A stretch of 64,000 nt of DNA. Origin: Tenodera sinensis. Lineage: Eukaryota; Arthropoda; Insecta; Mantodea; Mantidae. Position 1 is the first letter of the stretch. Each line of letters starts with the position of its first letter. A program made the position numbers and the translations under genes. The DNA lies in contig CM060962.1 of NCBI GenBank assembly GCA_030765045.1, forward strand, positions 100,194,912 to 100,258,911. The letters run 5' to 3'. The notes under the pieces were generated by a model. That model did no database searches. It saw only the letters and a list, made by a program, of their open reading frames with translations, and was not told the DNA's origin. Of this stretch, positions 21,116 through 47,457 are shown one piece after another.

Positions 21116-24100
21116 CATGATTTAATTTCCGTCCGTGATCCCCTGGGCTGATAGTCGCTGCATCCGCGACGCGTATCTGAACGATGATATCTTCTTCTGT
21201 ACTCCACCGACGCTATTCTCCACTCCAAACGTGCTTCACCTTTAGGAACCATCTTTTTCTTCTCCTACTGGATCACCTTCTTCTGAATCGTAGTTTAATC
21301 AGCCGCTTTCGAGCCCGAACGTTGGAACGCCAAGTTTGAGGGATGTTTTTTATCCCCCCGATGTTGGCTACGATGTGCATAGTTCTTTCACAGTTTTGTT
21401 GCGGTGTTATTTTTAATTCTATAAATTGTTTCAGGCGTTTCGGGTCGGGCTGATTTCTTGGGTTTCGGCATCCAAACTACAAAGAATCATAACACATAGT
21501 TAACACAACTACAGATGTTATATTCTTTTCACACTAACTACAAGACATATGAATTGTTACAGTTTCATAATACCTTCACACACATATTTGATTCCATTTA
21601 ATGCTGTGATGCCATGGATCATTGCCGATATTTCACAAATTTCTTTTGATCGACGCAGAATACAAGTTCAAATTCTCTACAAAACGCTATCTTATTTATT
21701 CTCCTTGGCGACGCACTTTTTCACTGTCCCCTTTTCCGGGACGTCACGCAATTATGTCAATTACACCACTTACTTATGTTTACCCGTACCTGGCGCTTTA
21801 CTCGATCACACTCAGTCTTCCCTTTCTTTGAAACTATGTTATTTTAATGCTAAACAATTTAATAACACAATAGTTATACACTCATGACGAACAATATACT
21901 TTCTCTAAAATGAACATAAACGAAAATAGACGGACGGTTTCAATTGCATACCAAGTATGACTGTTAAATTTAAAGTAAAGTCTTCATTTCATCCTGTAAC
22001 CATTTTCTATCAGGATCCAAGAAAGTGAACTATTCAGAAGACTTGTGAAGAGCGTATGTTGCTATTAACAATCACTTTACTATTTTCACAGCACATAGAG
22101 GCTAGAAACATTCACGAACATCTATCTAACATGGAGCAAAACCTCATATCGCTAGACTGGACAAAGAATAAGATTGCTCGTTATTGTCTGCTGTTTTTGA
22201 CGTCTCTGTTTTTTGCGCTTGAACCCTATAGATTACTAAAGGCATTACATTTGCAGACTCTGGCCGGGTTGAAGATGAATATAATGCACATTAGCACGAA
22301 TATTCTGACTTTGGACTATCACTAAGGCTGCAAAATAGCGGCGTGACAAACCGTTAGTTCTGCGTAACAACTATAACTGTCGTAGCTTTGCGTTAGCTGT
22401 TACAAGCTGCGAGTAACACATTAAAGCCTTAGTTTGTAGTTACCTGTAACTGCAAACGTATCTCTGTTATATGGAAGTATCTGCCACTCTGTAACGGTTG
22501 GATAAGAGTGGCGCTCTACGATTGGAAGATAGATTATGCACGAGTACATTTCCTAAGGATTAAAGTAATGACAGTTAATTTTAACATTACTACTCATTCA
22601 TTATATTTTCATAGTTATTTATTGGCACAATATTATGTATATAACAATATCGTCTTCCCCAATAAATTAAATATTGCCTAATGCTTATTTATGTGTGAAA
22701 TAACGCCTGATATAAACAGTATTCATGCGTTTACTCATTTTGGAAGATATACCCAGACCAATTGGTGGCTTAGAAGGGAGTTTTCAGATGATATACAAAC
22801 AATTTTAAGTATTTACACTACATTATCTTTCTGATAGCAGTTCGTATATAATAGAACGATAGTGCTACACTATCTTTAGAAGTAGTCCAATAGGACATAA
22901 TATAATTAACAGGTTCTAAGTAAGTCCACACACAGCAGTGAATGTTGTCTGTCACCGCTACCTTTATCTCTTACTGAATGGCTAGTTACAATGCCATCCT
23001 CACCATCATACCCCTATGTTATCGCCATAGTAACATGACCTGTACAAAGTGTACGTTACATCAATGTTGGTCACTCCTAGTAATAGTATAAAATGTCTTA
23101 GAAACAGTGTTGAACGAAATGTAACTTTACTGAACCCTTGGTACATAACTTCCGTAGGTATCCCCCTGTTTCCTCTTTCTGAAATTTAAACCCTTTTTCG
23201 TAGAAGTGCTTACTAACATGCTCAAATCTTTTCATTAACGTAGGTTACAGAGAGCAGCAAACATTTCTCCCATCTTTTGCAACATTTTAATGCTGCAAAG
23301 ACTTCGAGCCTTGCCCAAGTCTAAACTTTGATTATGCTCCCTTCCCATTATATTTATATATTTTATCCTCAACATGGGGATAATATGATATGTTTTGCAG
23401 AAGATCTTCGCAGTGTGTCATAGTTTTCCAAGAACTGATATGCATCTTCGGCCTGTTTATCCCTGACTGTAGAAACGAGGATGATAATCGGGGTATTACG
23501 GATGTATGTTTGACTGAAAGTTCGTGAAAATCGAGAATTCTATAAAATAATTGAGACATTCGTGAATGCGAAAAATACATAATTTGCCTCCGGAAGCCAT
23601 TCTTAAATGTCTCACTGCATGCTGAAATCTCTCGTGAATTTTAACATGAGCTATGCATTAAAATCTTTTATCACTATTATCCTGCTATTGATATTTTCGG
23701 CATTTTTATTTCAGTAAAATGTTTCTTGTTTGCGCTATTGAAATCTGCAACAATTTTTCAGAGACATAAAATATAAAAATTTGCATAGGTTTTGTTGTAA
23801 AACTTATCCAAGTATATATGTTTAATTTCCAAACATTGAATCACAATTTTTTACGCAAAACAGCATATTTGTAAATTTAAATATAATTGGAGCCTAAATT
23901 AGGATAGACTCAGAGAAACCTGGAGCAATTTTAAAAATTATATATATATGTTGAACCTAAGTTAAAATGTTAGAGCATAGTTTAAAATTTGTTGTCATGA
24001 AAGGCTCTTTTTTGGTGACGTAAAAGAAACAAACAAATTAGATCGTAGTTTCCTATAACTATTACAGCAAAATGTATGAAATGTGTACTATAACATGTTT

Positions 24101-24908
24101 GAGTTATATTACACCTATTTTTTAAATTTAAAGAGTTCAGAATTTTAAATTTTCAGTCATACATGTCCTTAAAGGCAGTGTAATTTAGAATATTTCAGCC
24201 TTATGACTAGCATATATTTATCGTAACAGTCTTGTTCACGATTGAGTACGAGTGTTGAAGATATATGACATGCATTTGCGTACCATTCTTCCAGGTTGTA
24301 ATCAAGTACTGATCCAAAACGACCTTATTAAGTGGTCTTCTAATGTGTAGGTAGTGAACGTCAACCAACAAGGGTGTCATTCTTACTTTCATATGGGACA
24401 CTTCCGGCCCCACCGCTGATGTTTACACCCACACCTCTCGATCGGACCGAAGAATAACTTGTCAGTGTTGTTTCCTAGCAAGAACACCTTCAAACCGGCA
24501 AGCTATTCAATTTTTCTCGTATGAGAGAGTGTCAGGCAGAGTAGCACATTGACCTTCTAGCGATTCTCTGAAAATAGGTTTAAATATCAACAGTGGGCGT
24601 ACCCCACGAAAACGTATGGTGAAGTTGGTATCTTCTGTTTGCTTCAGGTAAAACATGAAACTGTTGCATTTAGAACATATGTGACATATTTTAATCTTAG
24701 AATAAGTCTTAAAAAGTCACTGAGCGAGTTTTCGGGCAGTGTTCGTAGCCTATAGACTCCATAACTTTTTAAATCTACGGACTATCTTCCGTTAAAGAGC
24801 TAATATTAGATAGATACTTTATTTCACTGCTTAGGGCATGGCCCGGTGGCAGCGCTGTCAATATAATATACAATTAAGGGTGGAAGGAACCGCTTCTTCC
24901 AGGGCTGA
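21116..24908. other. Unassigned, mostly AT-rich DNA
   Basis: No gene recognised in 3.8 kb. 21.12-21.48 kb is GC-richer and holds a Lys/Pro/Arg-rich 27-codon minus frame (21388-21471). The 89-aa frame at 22056-22325 begins with a hydrophobic, signal-like stretch but has no further support. 22320-22435 has weak inverted ends (ACTAAGGC and GCCTTAGT). Confidence 0.35.
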
Positions 24909-25378
24909 TACATGATGAGTGTAACAAACGTGTCCAATAAAGTTTTTGTCAATAAGGAACGATTTCACAGAAAAAAAAAATTGTAAAATATTTGGGGCCA
25001 TCTAGCTTCTTGACGAATGGATATAAATGGTTTATTACTTCACTGTCGTGCGAACATTATGTGGACATGAAACCTTGGTTTGAATGAATTTAGTCACAAT
25101 TTAATGTTAATGTGACGCCCCCAAATCTCTTTTAGAAGACAATTGCGTGACAATTTTAACATTAAATTGTGGCTATATTCATTCGAATGAAGGTAAAAAG
25201 GCCTCGTAGCATTGTTAACACAATGTATGCGAACAGTTAGTGGAATAATACCCCATTTATATCCACTCTCCAAGAAGCTACGCGGCTTCAAATATTTGAC
25301 ACAACATATTTTTTTCCGGCGAAACGGTTCTTTATTGGCAATAATTGTATTGGACATATTTGTTAGACTCAGCATGTA
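24909..25378. mobile_element. Foldback element, ~470 bp, long inverted arms
   Basis: Two arms of about 200-230 bp are imperfect reverse complements around a short loop (25118-25145). Matching landmarks (left, and right arm reverse-complemented) are CATGATGAGTGTAACAAACG with CATGCTGAGTCTAACAAATA, TAGCTTCTTGACGAATGG with TAGCTTCTTGGAGAGTGG, GGATATAAATGG in both, and CACAATTTAATGTTAA in both. There is no coding potential; the 93-aa minus frame is spurious. It is best seen as a foldback-type or long-TIR nonautonomous DNA transposon. A target duplication was not found. Confidence 0.8.
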
Positions 25379-25749
25379 GAATCCCTGGTTAACGTATGGC
25401 CGAAGCAGTACTTTCTATCCTTTATATATAGGGGCCACAAGGTAGCCCATTTCATCCGGCATCGGTGTAAGTAGATATTCCTTCGTGTGTTAAAACAGAT
25501 GGCATTGTCATTTTCTGCCTCTCAGCGAAGACGTGAGATGAGAGGTAGTTGAACTAGCGTGTGCAGTCTGTGATAATGGACAATAACAGTATAAACAACC
25601 GAAAAGGTCTCGCATTACTTGCAGGATCTTTGTTTCCCAGGGAATATACTCACTCCTATCTGTAGTGCTAGTGTCTAACATTACGGACTACAGATTGTTA
25701 AGCGCAAGCATGAGGACACGTAATGTTTCATTGGCGTTTGTTCGTTTCT
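25379..25749. other. Unassigned DNA
   Basis: Nothing recognisable. Confidence 0.35.
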
Positions 25750-25750
25750 G

Positions 25751-25810
<60 letters not shown>

Positions 25811-25847
25811 GTGAGTGAGAGAGCGAGAGATAGAGAGTGTGTGTGTA
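25750..25847. repeat. (GT)n(GA)n(GTGA)n compound microsatellite
   Basis: GT repeats pass into about 23 GA repeats, then GTGA and GAGC variants and a final GT run. Confidence 0.95.
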
Positions 25848-25905
25848 CAAGGCAAATAAGGGCTAATAATGAATAAATATTTTATAGAACCAATGCTTCA
25901 GAGTT

Positions 25906-25907
<2 letters not shown>

Positions 25908-25941
<34 letters not shown>

Positions 25942-26178
25942 TTAACGTCCTCCAACATTGTGTCATATCGGACGAATGAATGAAATAAAATGGGTGAAAT
26001 GATGCTCAAATGAGCCGAGGTCCATGGAGCTTTAAGTTACCTGACATTCGTCTTCTCAGGGTAGGGAAAACCTCGGAAAAAAAACTTACCCGGATAACTT
26101 ACCCTAAGCGAGATTCGAATTCCCAACCTCTTGAACGTGAGGCAGACACGCTAACCATCACGCTACCGAGGCGGGCAC
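25908..26178 (-). mobile_element. tRNA-derived SINE, family S5, with poly(A) and TSD
   Basis: On the minus strand the head reads CCTCGGTAGCGTGATGGTTA (A box) and GGGAATTCGAATCTCGC (B box). The body has CCGAGGTTTTCCCTACCC and the 3' end is a 31-base A run (T run at 25908-25938 on the plus strand). A perfect 9-bp duplication CAGAGTTTC lies at 25899-25907 and 26179-26187. The poly(A) tail points to mobilisation by a LINE that recognises poly(A), unlike family S1 here. Confidence 0.93.
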
Positions 26179-26187
26179 CAGAGTTTC

Positions 26188-28082
26188 GTATCTCTTAAAT
26201 GTGACTCCAAGGGTTTGTAGAAGGAAGTTGTACTCACAGATACCACTATACAAGCAAAAGAACCTGTTGGTTAAAGCATCTCTTTGGATAAACAGACGTT
26301 CAAGTGAGCAGTAATGGTATCCTGTGTTCTCGAAAAATACCCGACCATTACACTCTGCCTTGTAAAAAGCTCGCATAACACTGTTAGTGGCTGTTCTAGC
26401 TCCTGTAGTAACATCATCACAGTCGGTAAACGGTACTGCAAAGTAACTACCTCAAAGAACATACAAATGAAGATCGGAAGGCGCCTGGTCCGGGACGTGC
26501 GGCGGATGTGGGAACACAGGCCACCCGATTTGATTCCGTTACGTCTGCTAATTCGGACGATGTGCGAAATCGTGTTGTAATTGCAAATTGCGTAACTTTT
26601 GCAGCTCTACTCTGGTAATTACTACTTTGAGTTTCGTAAATGTGAAGCCTTTCGTATTAACTAGTAAAATGTATTATCCTTTCTTAGTTCGTCAGTTTAT
26701 CTAAGGGTTATTACTCATCTACTAGTGGGATAATTTTATGGAATCAACATTCAACATTCTCCGGCGTTGCACAAAGCCAATTCCGTTCAGAGGAGATGCA
26801 GTTTTATCTTATTTCCATATCTCAGCACATATAATGTAGAACATACTAGTTCATTTGCTTCACTCTATATTCTTGATATCATTAATACATATTTATAACG
26901 TTAAACGCTTCAAGATATAGAAAAACACTGGAAGGTTCAATCGTTCAAGGTACCAGTTATACTTTTTCATTTTATTTAATATAACCATAACTGATATCTC
27001 CCAGTTTCGTTTAGTAACTAGTGCAAGAAATTGTCCCGTTTCGTCGGTGGTGGCAAATCATCTATCCCGTAGCATACGCTTCAAAGGGATCTTAAACAAG
27101 GGCTTTAAGGTCAATGACGAGGGCACTTTGCTAATGCCAAGTGCGCAGAAAGTTTGCTGTGATATGAAATTTTGCATTATGTTGCAGGTATTCTACTCCA
27201 CTCCATTCCATTAGTTACAATGGCACTGTGGAACTGCAGTCGGGAGGATAAGTTTCAACGCACTCCGGCTTTTGACATCTAAGGAATAAAATTACCATGC
27301 TTTATGCTTTTAAGGCAATATAGTTAAGGCAATTAGGGTTATAGTGAAATCATTCAGCAAAAATGCCATTAGCTCAAGGGGTACATGGAAACCAGTTATA
27401 TATAGAAACACACATAGGGAAACTTATGAAAATTATGACGAGAATATGATTCGTAGCATTTAGCATATGAGTGAAAATGTGTTTCATAGGCGAATGAGTG
27501 AGTGAGTGATTGAGTGATGCTTAAGAGCCCGTCGACAACTAGGTCATTTGGGCCCCACATAGAGACGAATGAGAAGCTCTGAAAGTTAGCGAGATAAGTA
27601 AGAACGCTAGCGTGGATGATAAAGCTGGTGGGACTTAAATTGATAAAGGCGCATATATTTCTATAATTCGTGTCTTTTCCTTTGTGCTTTACAGTCTTGC
27701 TGAAGTGTTTACCGTGATCGATTATCAGTCGTACATAGCGCCTAAGGAATAGAGCTTAGGTTATACAGATTTAGCGGTCACCGCCAGAAAACCCTGCGAT
27801 TAGCATTTTAGCAACTCACGGCGATTTAGTTTCTCATTATTACGGAAACAATTATTTTAAATTGTAGGGCATTGATACGTCAGAAGTTAGAACATAATTT
27901 TCCTAGATTTACTATCAGGAAGTGTCTTTGTATGATTTGAGCAAAGTCTGGTACTTACAATTAGACTTTAGAAAGTTGAACAACTTATAAGCTTATTTAC
28001 TATCCGTACTTTAGACTCATAACGTATAACAAATCGATATATTGTATGTTATTGTATATTTCGTATACTATAGGTCTAAATG
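26188..28082. other. Unassigned DNA
   Basis: No gene or repeat recognised. Frames of 62-88 aa near 26.2-26.6 kb overlap in several registers and lack motifs. Confidence 0.35.
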
Positions 28083-28150
28083 AAAACTTCCGGCACACCG
28101 GTGGCGCTGATATGATCCTGGCAATTGAAAGCGTCATTAATAAACAAAAC
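28083..28150 (+). mobile_element. SINE family S1, 3' fragment (copy 5)
   Basis: Only the last ~65 bp of S1 survive: CTTCCGGCACACCGGTGGCG, GATCCTGGCAATTGAAAGCG and TCATTAATAAACAAAAC. The copy is 5'-truncated, as expected when reverse transcription starts at the 3' end. Confidence 0.85.
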
Positions 28151-29534
28151 CCTTCTTTTCCAAGCGAAAACTATAGGCTATCCTACAACAGTTGAAAATT
28201 ACCCTTATTCTCATTTTAAACTCTTAAGTAGAAATCTATACAGTTTATCCATATGCTCAAACATTGTACCATTATGCTATAGAATCTATAAAGGTAGATG
28301 TTACCTTAAAACTTTACAAAATACTGAAACCTTGTTTACTCAAAGAGTGTCTCGTGCCTTTTAAAAACGACTCGGACCTATATTTTAACCCCTCGTAGAC
28401 AAAAATACACTTTTGTGCCAAATAGGGCACAAATTTCAGCGGATGAGTTGTAGGAAGTAGCAAAAATAATAGGATAAGTTTGTAAAACATCCCTATTTAC
28501 ATTTAAACCCCTTGTGCACACATTTTTCCAATTTGCACAAAACTGTTGACAGTTACCCATGTGTACAACTAAACGTTTTAGGCTGCTCACGACTTTAAAA
28601 ACCCACTCCTATTCTTATTTTCAAACTTACAGAATGTATTTGTTCAAAGTCGGTTAGGGTAATTAGTATTGCATTACTAAGATAGGATAACACCTATAAG
28701 AAAGTTTTCATATTATTGTACGTAATACATCCAGTTGCACAATCAAATGAGATATTTATGATGTTATGTTACCAAACTTCCCAGTACTAAGCTTATTATC
28801 TGGACTTCAATCTCTTCCGTCAAGTGGATATTGAGCCTGTAGCTAAAACTGAATTAAAGCTTGCTTCCTCGTGCTTTCCAAAAATTTTATTTTTATAAAA
28901 GTGGTTAGGGTTTTATACATAGCCCTGTGACTCCAATACTCGGGTTCGAAACCTAAAAACGAATGCTAGTCACACAACAGGCTGAAGTACCTATGGAATG
29001 CCGATTTCTTGTAGGCGGCCATTTTCTGAAGTAGGCGCAGCAGGGACTAAAATCCTCCAGGGAAGAAAGAAGATGCGAGACCGGGGTAAAATTCTCAGCA
29101 CCAGTGCAATCATTTTGAGTGGCAAAAAGTAGATAGCTGTTTGGGCTTTTGCGCTCAAAGAAGCTGGAGAGAAGAAGAATAAAAGTAATGATATCATAGA
29201 AGCTCTTTTTAACGTACGGTCTGGCATTCATCTCCAGATTAAGAGGTTAAAGTTTGATTCTCTGGATGAACGTTACATGTCATCACACTGCCACTATCTG
29301 CAGCAATTAATGCTTTGACTCTAGCCTATAAGGTTTGAGGATTTCCAAGGCTTCGTTTCTTCATGACGGGAGTGGTCAACCATTGTTATCGTTGGATGGG
29401 ACTAAAACGTGCTACTTAAAAAGGGGACAATTCTTAGTGATAAAGTGTCGCTATCGTCACCATATTTGGCAAACTGCGACTTTGGTCCAGTTTGTCCTTG
29501 TCACTGCATTTAGTTTTCACTGTCACTAATACTT
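28151..29534. other. Unassigned DNA with one tRNA-like patch
   Basis: No gene recognised. About 28.90-28.97 kb carries GTGGTTAGGGT and CTCGGGTTCGAAACC spaced like a pol III A and B box, so a SINE head is possible. Overlapping minus frames (78-92 aa at 28.95-29.23 kb) have no motif. Confidence 0.35.
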
Positions 29535-29987
29535 AGTTAAATTTCCGCTGAGAGTTCGCCTAGCCCACGCTGTCGCTTCACTAACGCGTACTAGATCCAC
29601 TGTTCTCTGTCAGCTTTCTTTCTTCCATGACATAGCAGCACAATGAAATACGATCGTCGTAGCCACTTCTTCCGACGGCTCACTCGCTGGGAAATCAAAC
29701 ACAAGACGCCTCCAATCACTAACAGTACTCACCACACGTGCTCATAGTTTTCACCAACTCATTCGGAGGCAAACTTCGCCAGACCACTCACGTACTTACT
29801 GACCGACTGGTTTTGCCAGACTGAGTCACTCTCGAACACCACAAGACTCACTGACCACTGGCTTATGTAGCCCAAAATCTTTCCAGAACGTTCGGGATAT
29901 TGAAACATCCAGAAAGTTCTAGTTCTCTGGCGATAGCCTTGCCCGGCGCCAACCTCCGATAACCTTGGGCACAGTCGCTGCGTGACA
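29535..29987 (-). mobile_element. Candidate LTR-type retroelement fragment
   Basis: On the minus strand this block starts TGTCACGCAGCGACTGTG. It is GC-richer than its surroundings and has a TATA-like GGGCTACATAAG about 120 bp in, with a run of short CAGT/AGTC-rich motifs after it. It resembles the U3 start of an LTR (and shares TGTCAC with the solo LTR at 186-693). I cannot define its 3' end, a poly(A) signal, a primer-binding site or a second copy, so the call is tentative. Confidence 0.28.
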
Positions 29988-33792
<3,805 letters not shown>

Positions 33793-35938
33793 TCTTTAGC
33801 CGTAGAGAGAGCCGAGGTGGCCGCAACGCGAGCAACCAGGTCTTAGCCGTGCAGAGAGCCGAGGTGGCCGCAACGCGAGCAAGCAGGTCTTAGCCGTACA
33901 GAGAGCCGAGGCGGCCGCAACGCGAGCAACCAGGTCTTAGCCGTGCAGAGAGACGAGGCGGCCGCCACGCGAGCAACCAGGTCTTAGCCGTACAGAGAGC
34001 CGAGGCGGCCGGCACGCAAGCAGCCAGGTCTTAGCCGTGCAGAGAGCCGAGGTGGCCGCCACGCGAGCAACCAGGTCTTAGCCGTGCAGAGAGCCGAGGC
34101 GGCCGCAACGCGAGCAGCCAGGTCTTAGCCGTGCAGAGAGCCGAGGCGGCCGCAACGCGAGCAACCAGGTCTTAGCCGTACAGAGAGCCGAGGCGGCCGC
34201 AACGCGAGCAGCCAGGTCTTAGCCGTGCAGAGAGACGAGGCGGCCGGCACGCAAGCAGCCAGGTCTTAGCCGTGCAGAGAGCCGAGGTGGCCGCCACGCG
34301 AGCAACCAGGTCTTAGCCGTACAGAGAGCCGAGGCGGCCGCAACGCGAGCAGCCAGGTCTTAGCCGTAGACAGAGCCGAGGCGGCCGCCACGCGAGCAGC
34401 CAGGTCTTAGCCGTAGAAAGCGCCGAGGCGGCCGCCACGCGAGCAGCCAGGTCTTAGCCGTAGACAGAGCCGAGGCGGCCGCCACGCGAGCAGCCAGGTC
34501 TTAGCCGTAGACAGAGCCGAGGCGGCCACCACGCGAGCAGCCAGGTCTTAGCCGTAGACAGAGCCGAGGCGGCCGCCACGCGAGCAGCCAGGTCTTAGCC
34601 GTAGACAGAGCCGAGGCGGCCGCAACGCGAGCAGCCAGGTCTTAGCCGTAGACAGAGGCGAGGCGGCCGCCACGCGAGCAGCCAGGTCTTAGCCGTAGAC
34701 AGAGCCGAGGCGGCCGCAACGCGAGCAGCCAGGTCTTAGCCGTAGACAGAGCCGAGGCGGCCGCAACGCGAGCAGCCAGGTCTTAGCCGTAGACAGAGGC
34801 GAGGCGGCCGCCACGCGAGCAGCCAGGTCTTAGCCGTAGACAGAGGCGAGGCGGCCGCCACGCGAGCAACCAGGTCTTAGCCGTACAGGAGAGCCGAGGC
34901 GGCCGCCACGCGAGCAGCCAGGTCTTAGCCGTAGAACAGAGCGAGGCGGCCGCCACGCGAGCAACCAGGTCTTAGCCGTACAGAGAGCCGAGGCGGCCGC
35001 CACGCGAGCAACAAGGTCTTAGCCGTACAGAGAGCCGAGGCGGGCCGCCACGCGAGCAGCTCAGGACATAGCCGTAGACAGAGACGAGGCGGCCGCCACG
35101 CGAGTGGCCAGGTCTTAGCGTTAACAGAGCCGAGGTGGCCGCCACGCGAGCAGCCAGGTCTTAGCCGTAGACATAGCCGAGGTGGCCGCCACGCGAGCAA
35201 GCAGGTCTTAGCAGTAGACAGAGAAGAGGGGGCCACCACGTGAGCAGCCAGGTCTTAGCCTTAGACAGAGCCGAAGCGGCCGCCACGCGAGCAGCCGAGC
35301 TTTAGCAATAGAGAGAGCCGAGGCGGCCAGCACGCAAGCAGCCAAGTCTTAGCCGTACAGAGAGCCGAGGCGGCCGCCACGTGAGCAACCAGGTCTTAGC
35401 CGTACAGAGAGCCGAGGCGGCCGCCACGTGAGCAGCCAGGTCTTAGCCGTAGACAGAGCCGAGGCGGCCGCCAAGCGACCGAGGCGGCCGCCAAGCGAGC
35501 AACCAGGTCTTAGCCGTACTGAGAGCCGAGGCGGCCGCCACGCGAGTAGCCAGGTCTTAGCCGAAGACAGAGCCGAGGCGGCCGCCACGCGAGTAGCCAG
35601 GTCTTAGCCGAAGACAGAGCCGAGGCGGCCGCCACGCGAGTAGCCAGGTCTTAGCCGAAGACAGAGCCGAGGCGGCCGCCACGCGAGTAGCCAGGTCTTA
35701 GCCGTAGAGACAGCCGAGGCGGCCGCCACGCAAGCAACCAGGTCTTAGCCGTACAGAGAGCCGAGGGGGCCACCACGTGAGCAGCCAGGTCTTAGCCTTA
35801 GACAGAGCCGAAGCGGCCGCCACGCGAGCAGCCGAGCTTTAGCAATAGAGAGAGCTGAGGCGGCCGGCACGCAAGCCGCCGAGCTTTAGCCGTAGAGAGA
35901 GAGCCGAGGTGGCCGGCAGGGGAGCCGCCGAGCTATAT
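33793..35938. repeat. 47-bp GC-rich minisatellite, subfamily 1
   Basis: About 45 tandem monomers of 47 bp. The typical unit runs GTCTTAGCCGTAGACAGAGC, then CGAGGCGGCCGCCACGCGAG, then CAGCCAG. Variants have GTACAGAGAGC or GTGCAGAGAGC, and GCAACGCGAGC. Most monomers contain the 8-bp NotI sequence GCGGCCGC and five or more CpGs, which is striking in AT-rich surroundings. The register shifts slightly between 34.9 and 35.3 kb, where monomers are more degraded. Minus-strand frames (79-104 aa) are by-products of the repeat. Confidence 0.97.
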
Positions 35939-35944
35939 ATGTAT

Positions 35945-47457
<11,513 letters not shown>

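Noticed and set aside
22056..22325. Small secreted protein (MLLLTITLLFSQHIEARN start)
   Set aside because: A hydrophobic start alone is common by chance in AT-rich DNA. No conserved pattern, promoter or splice context was seen.
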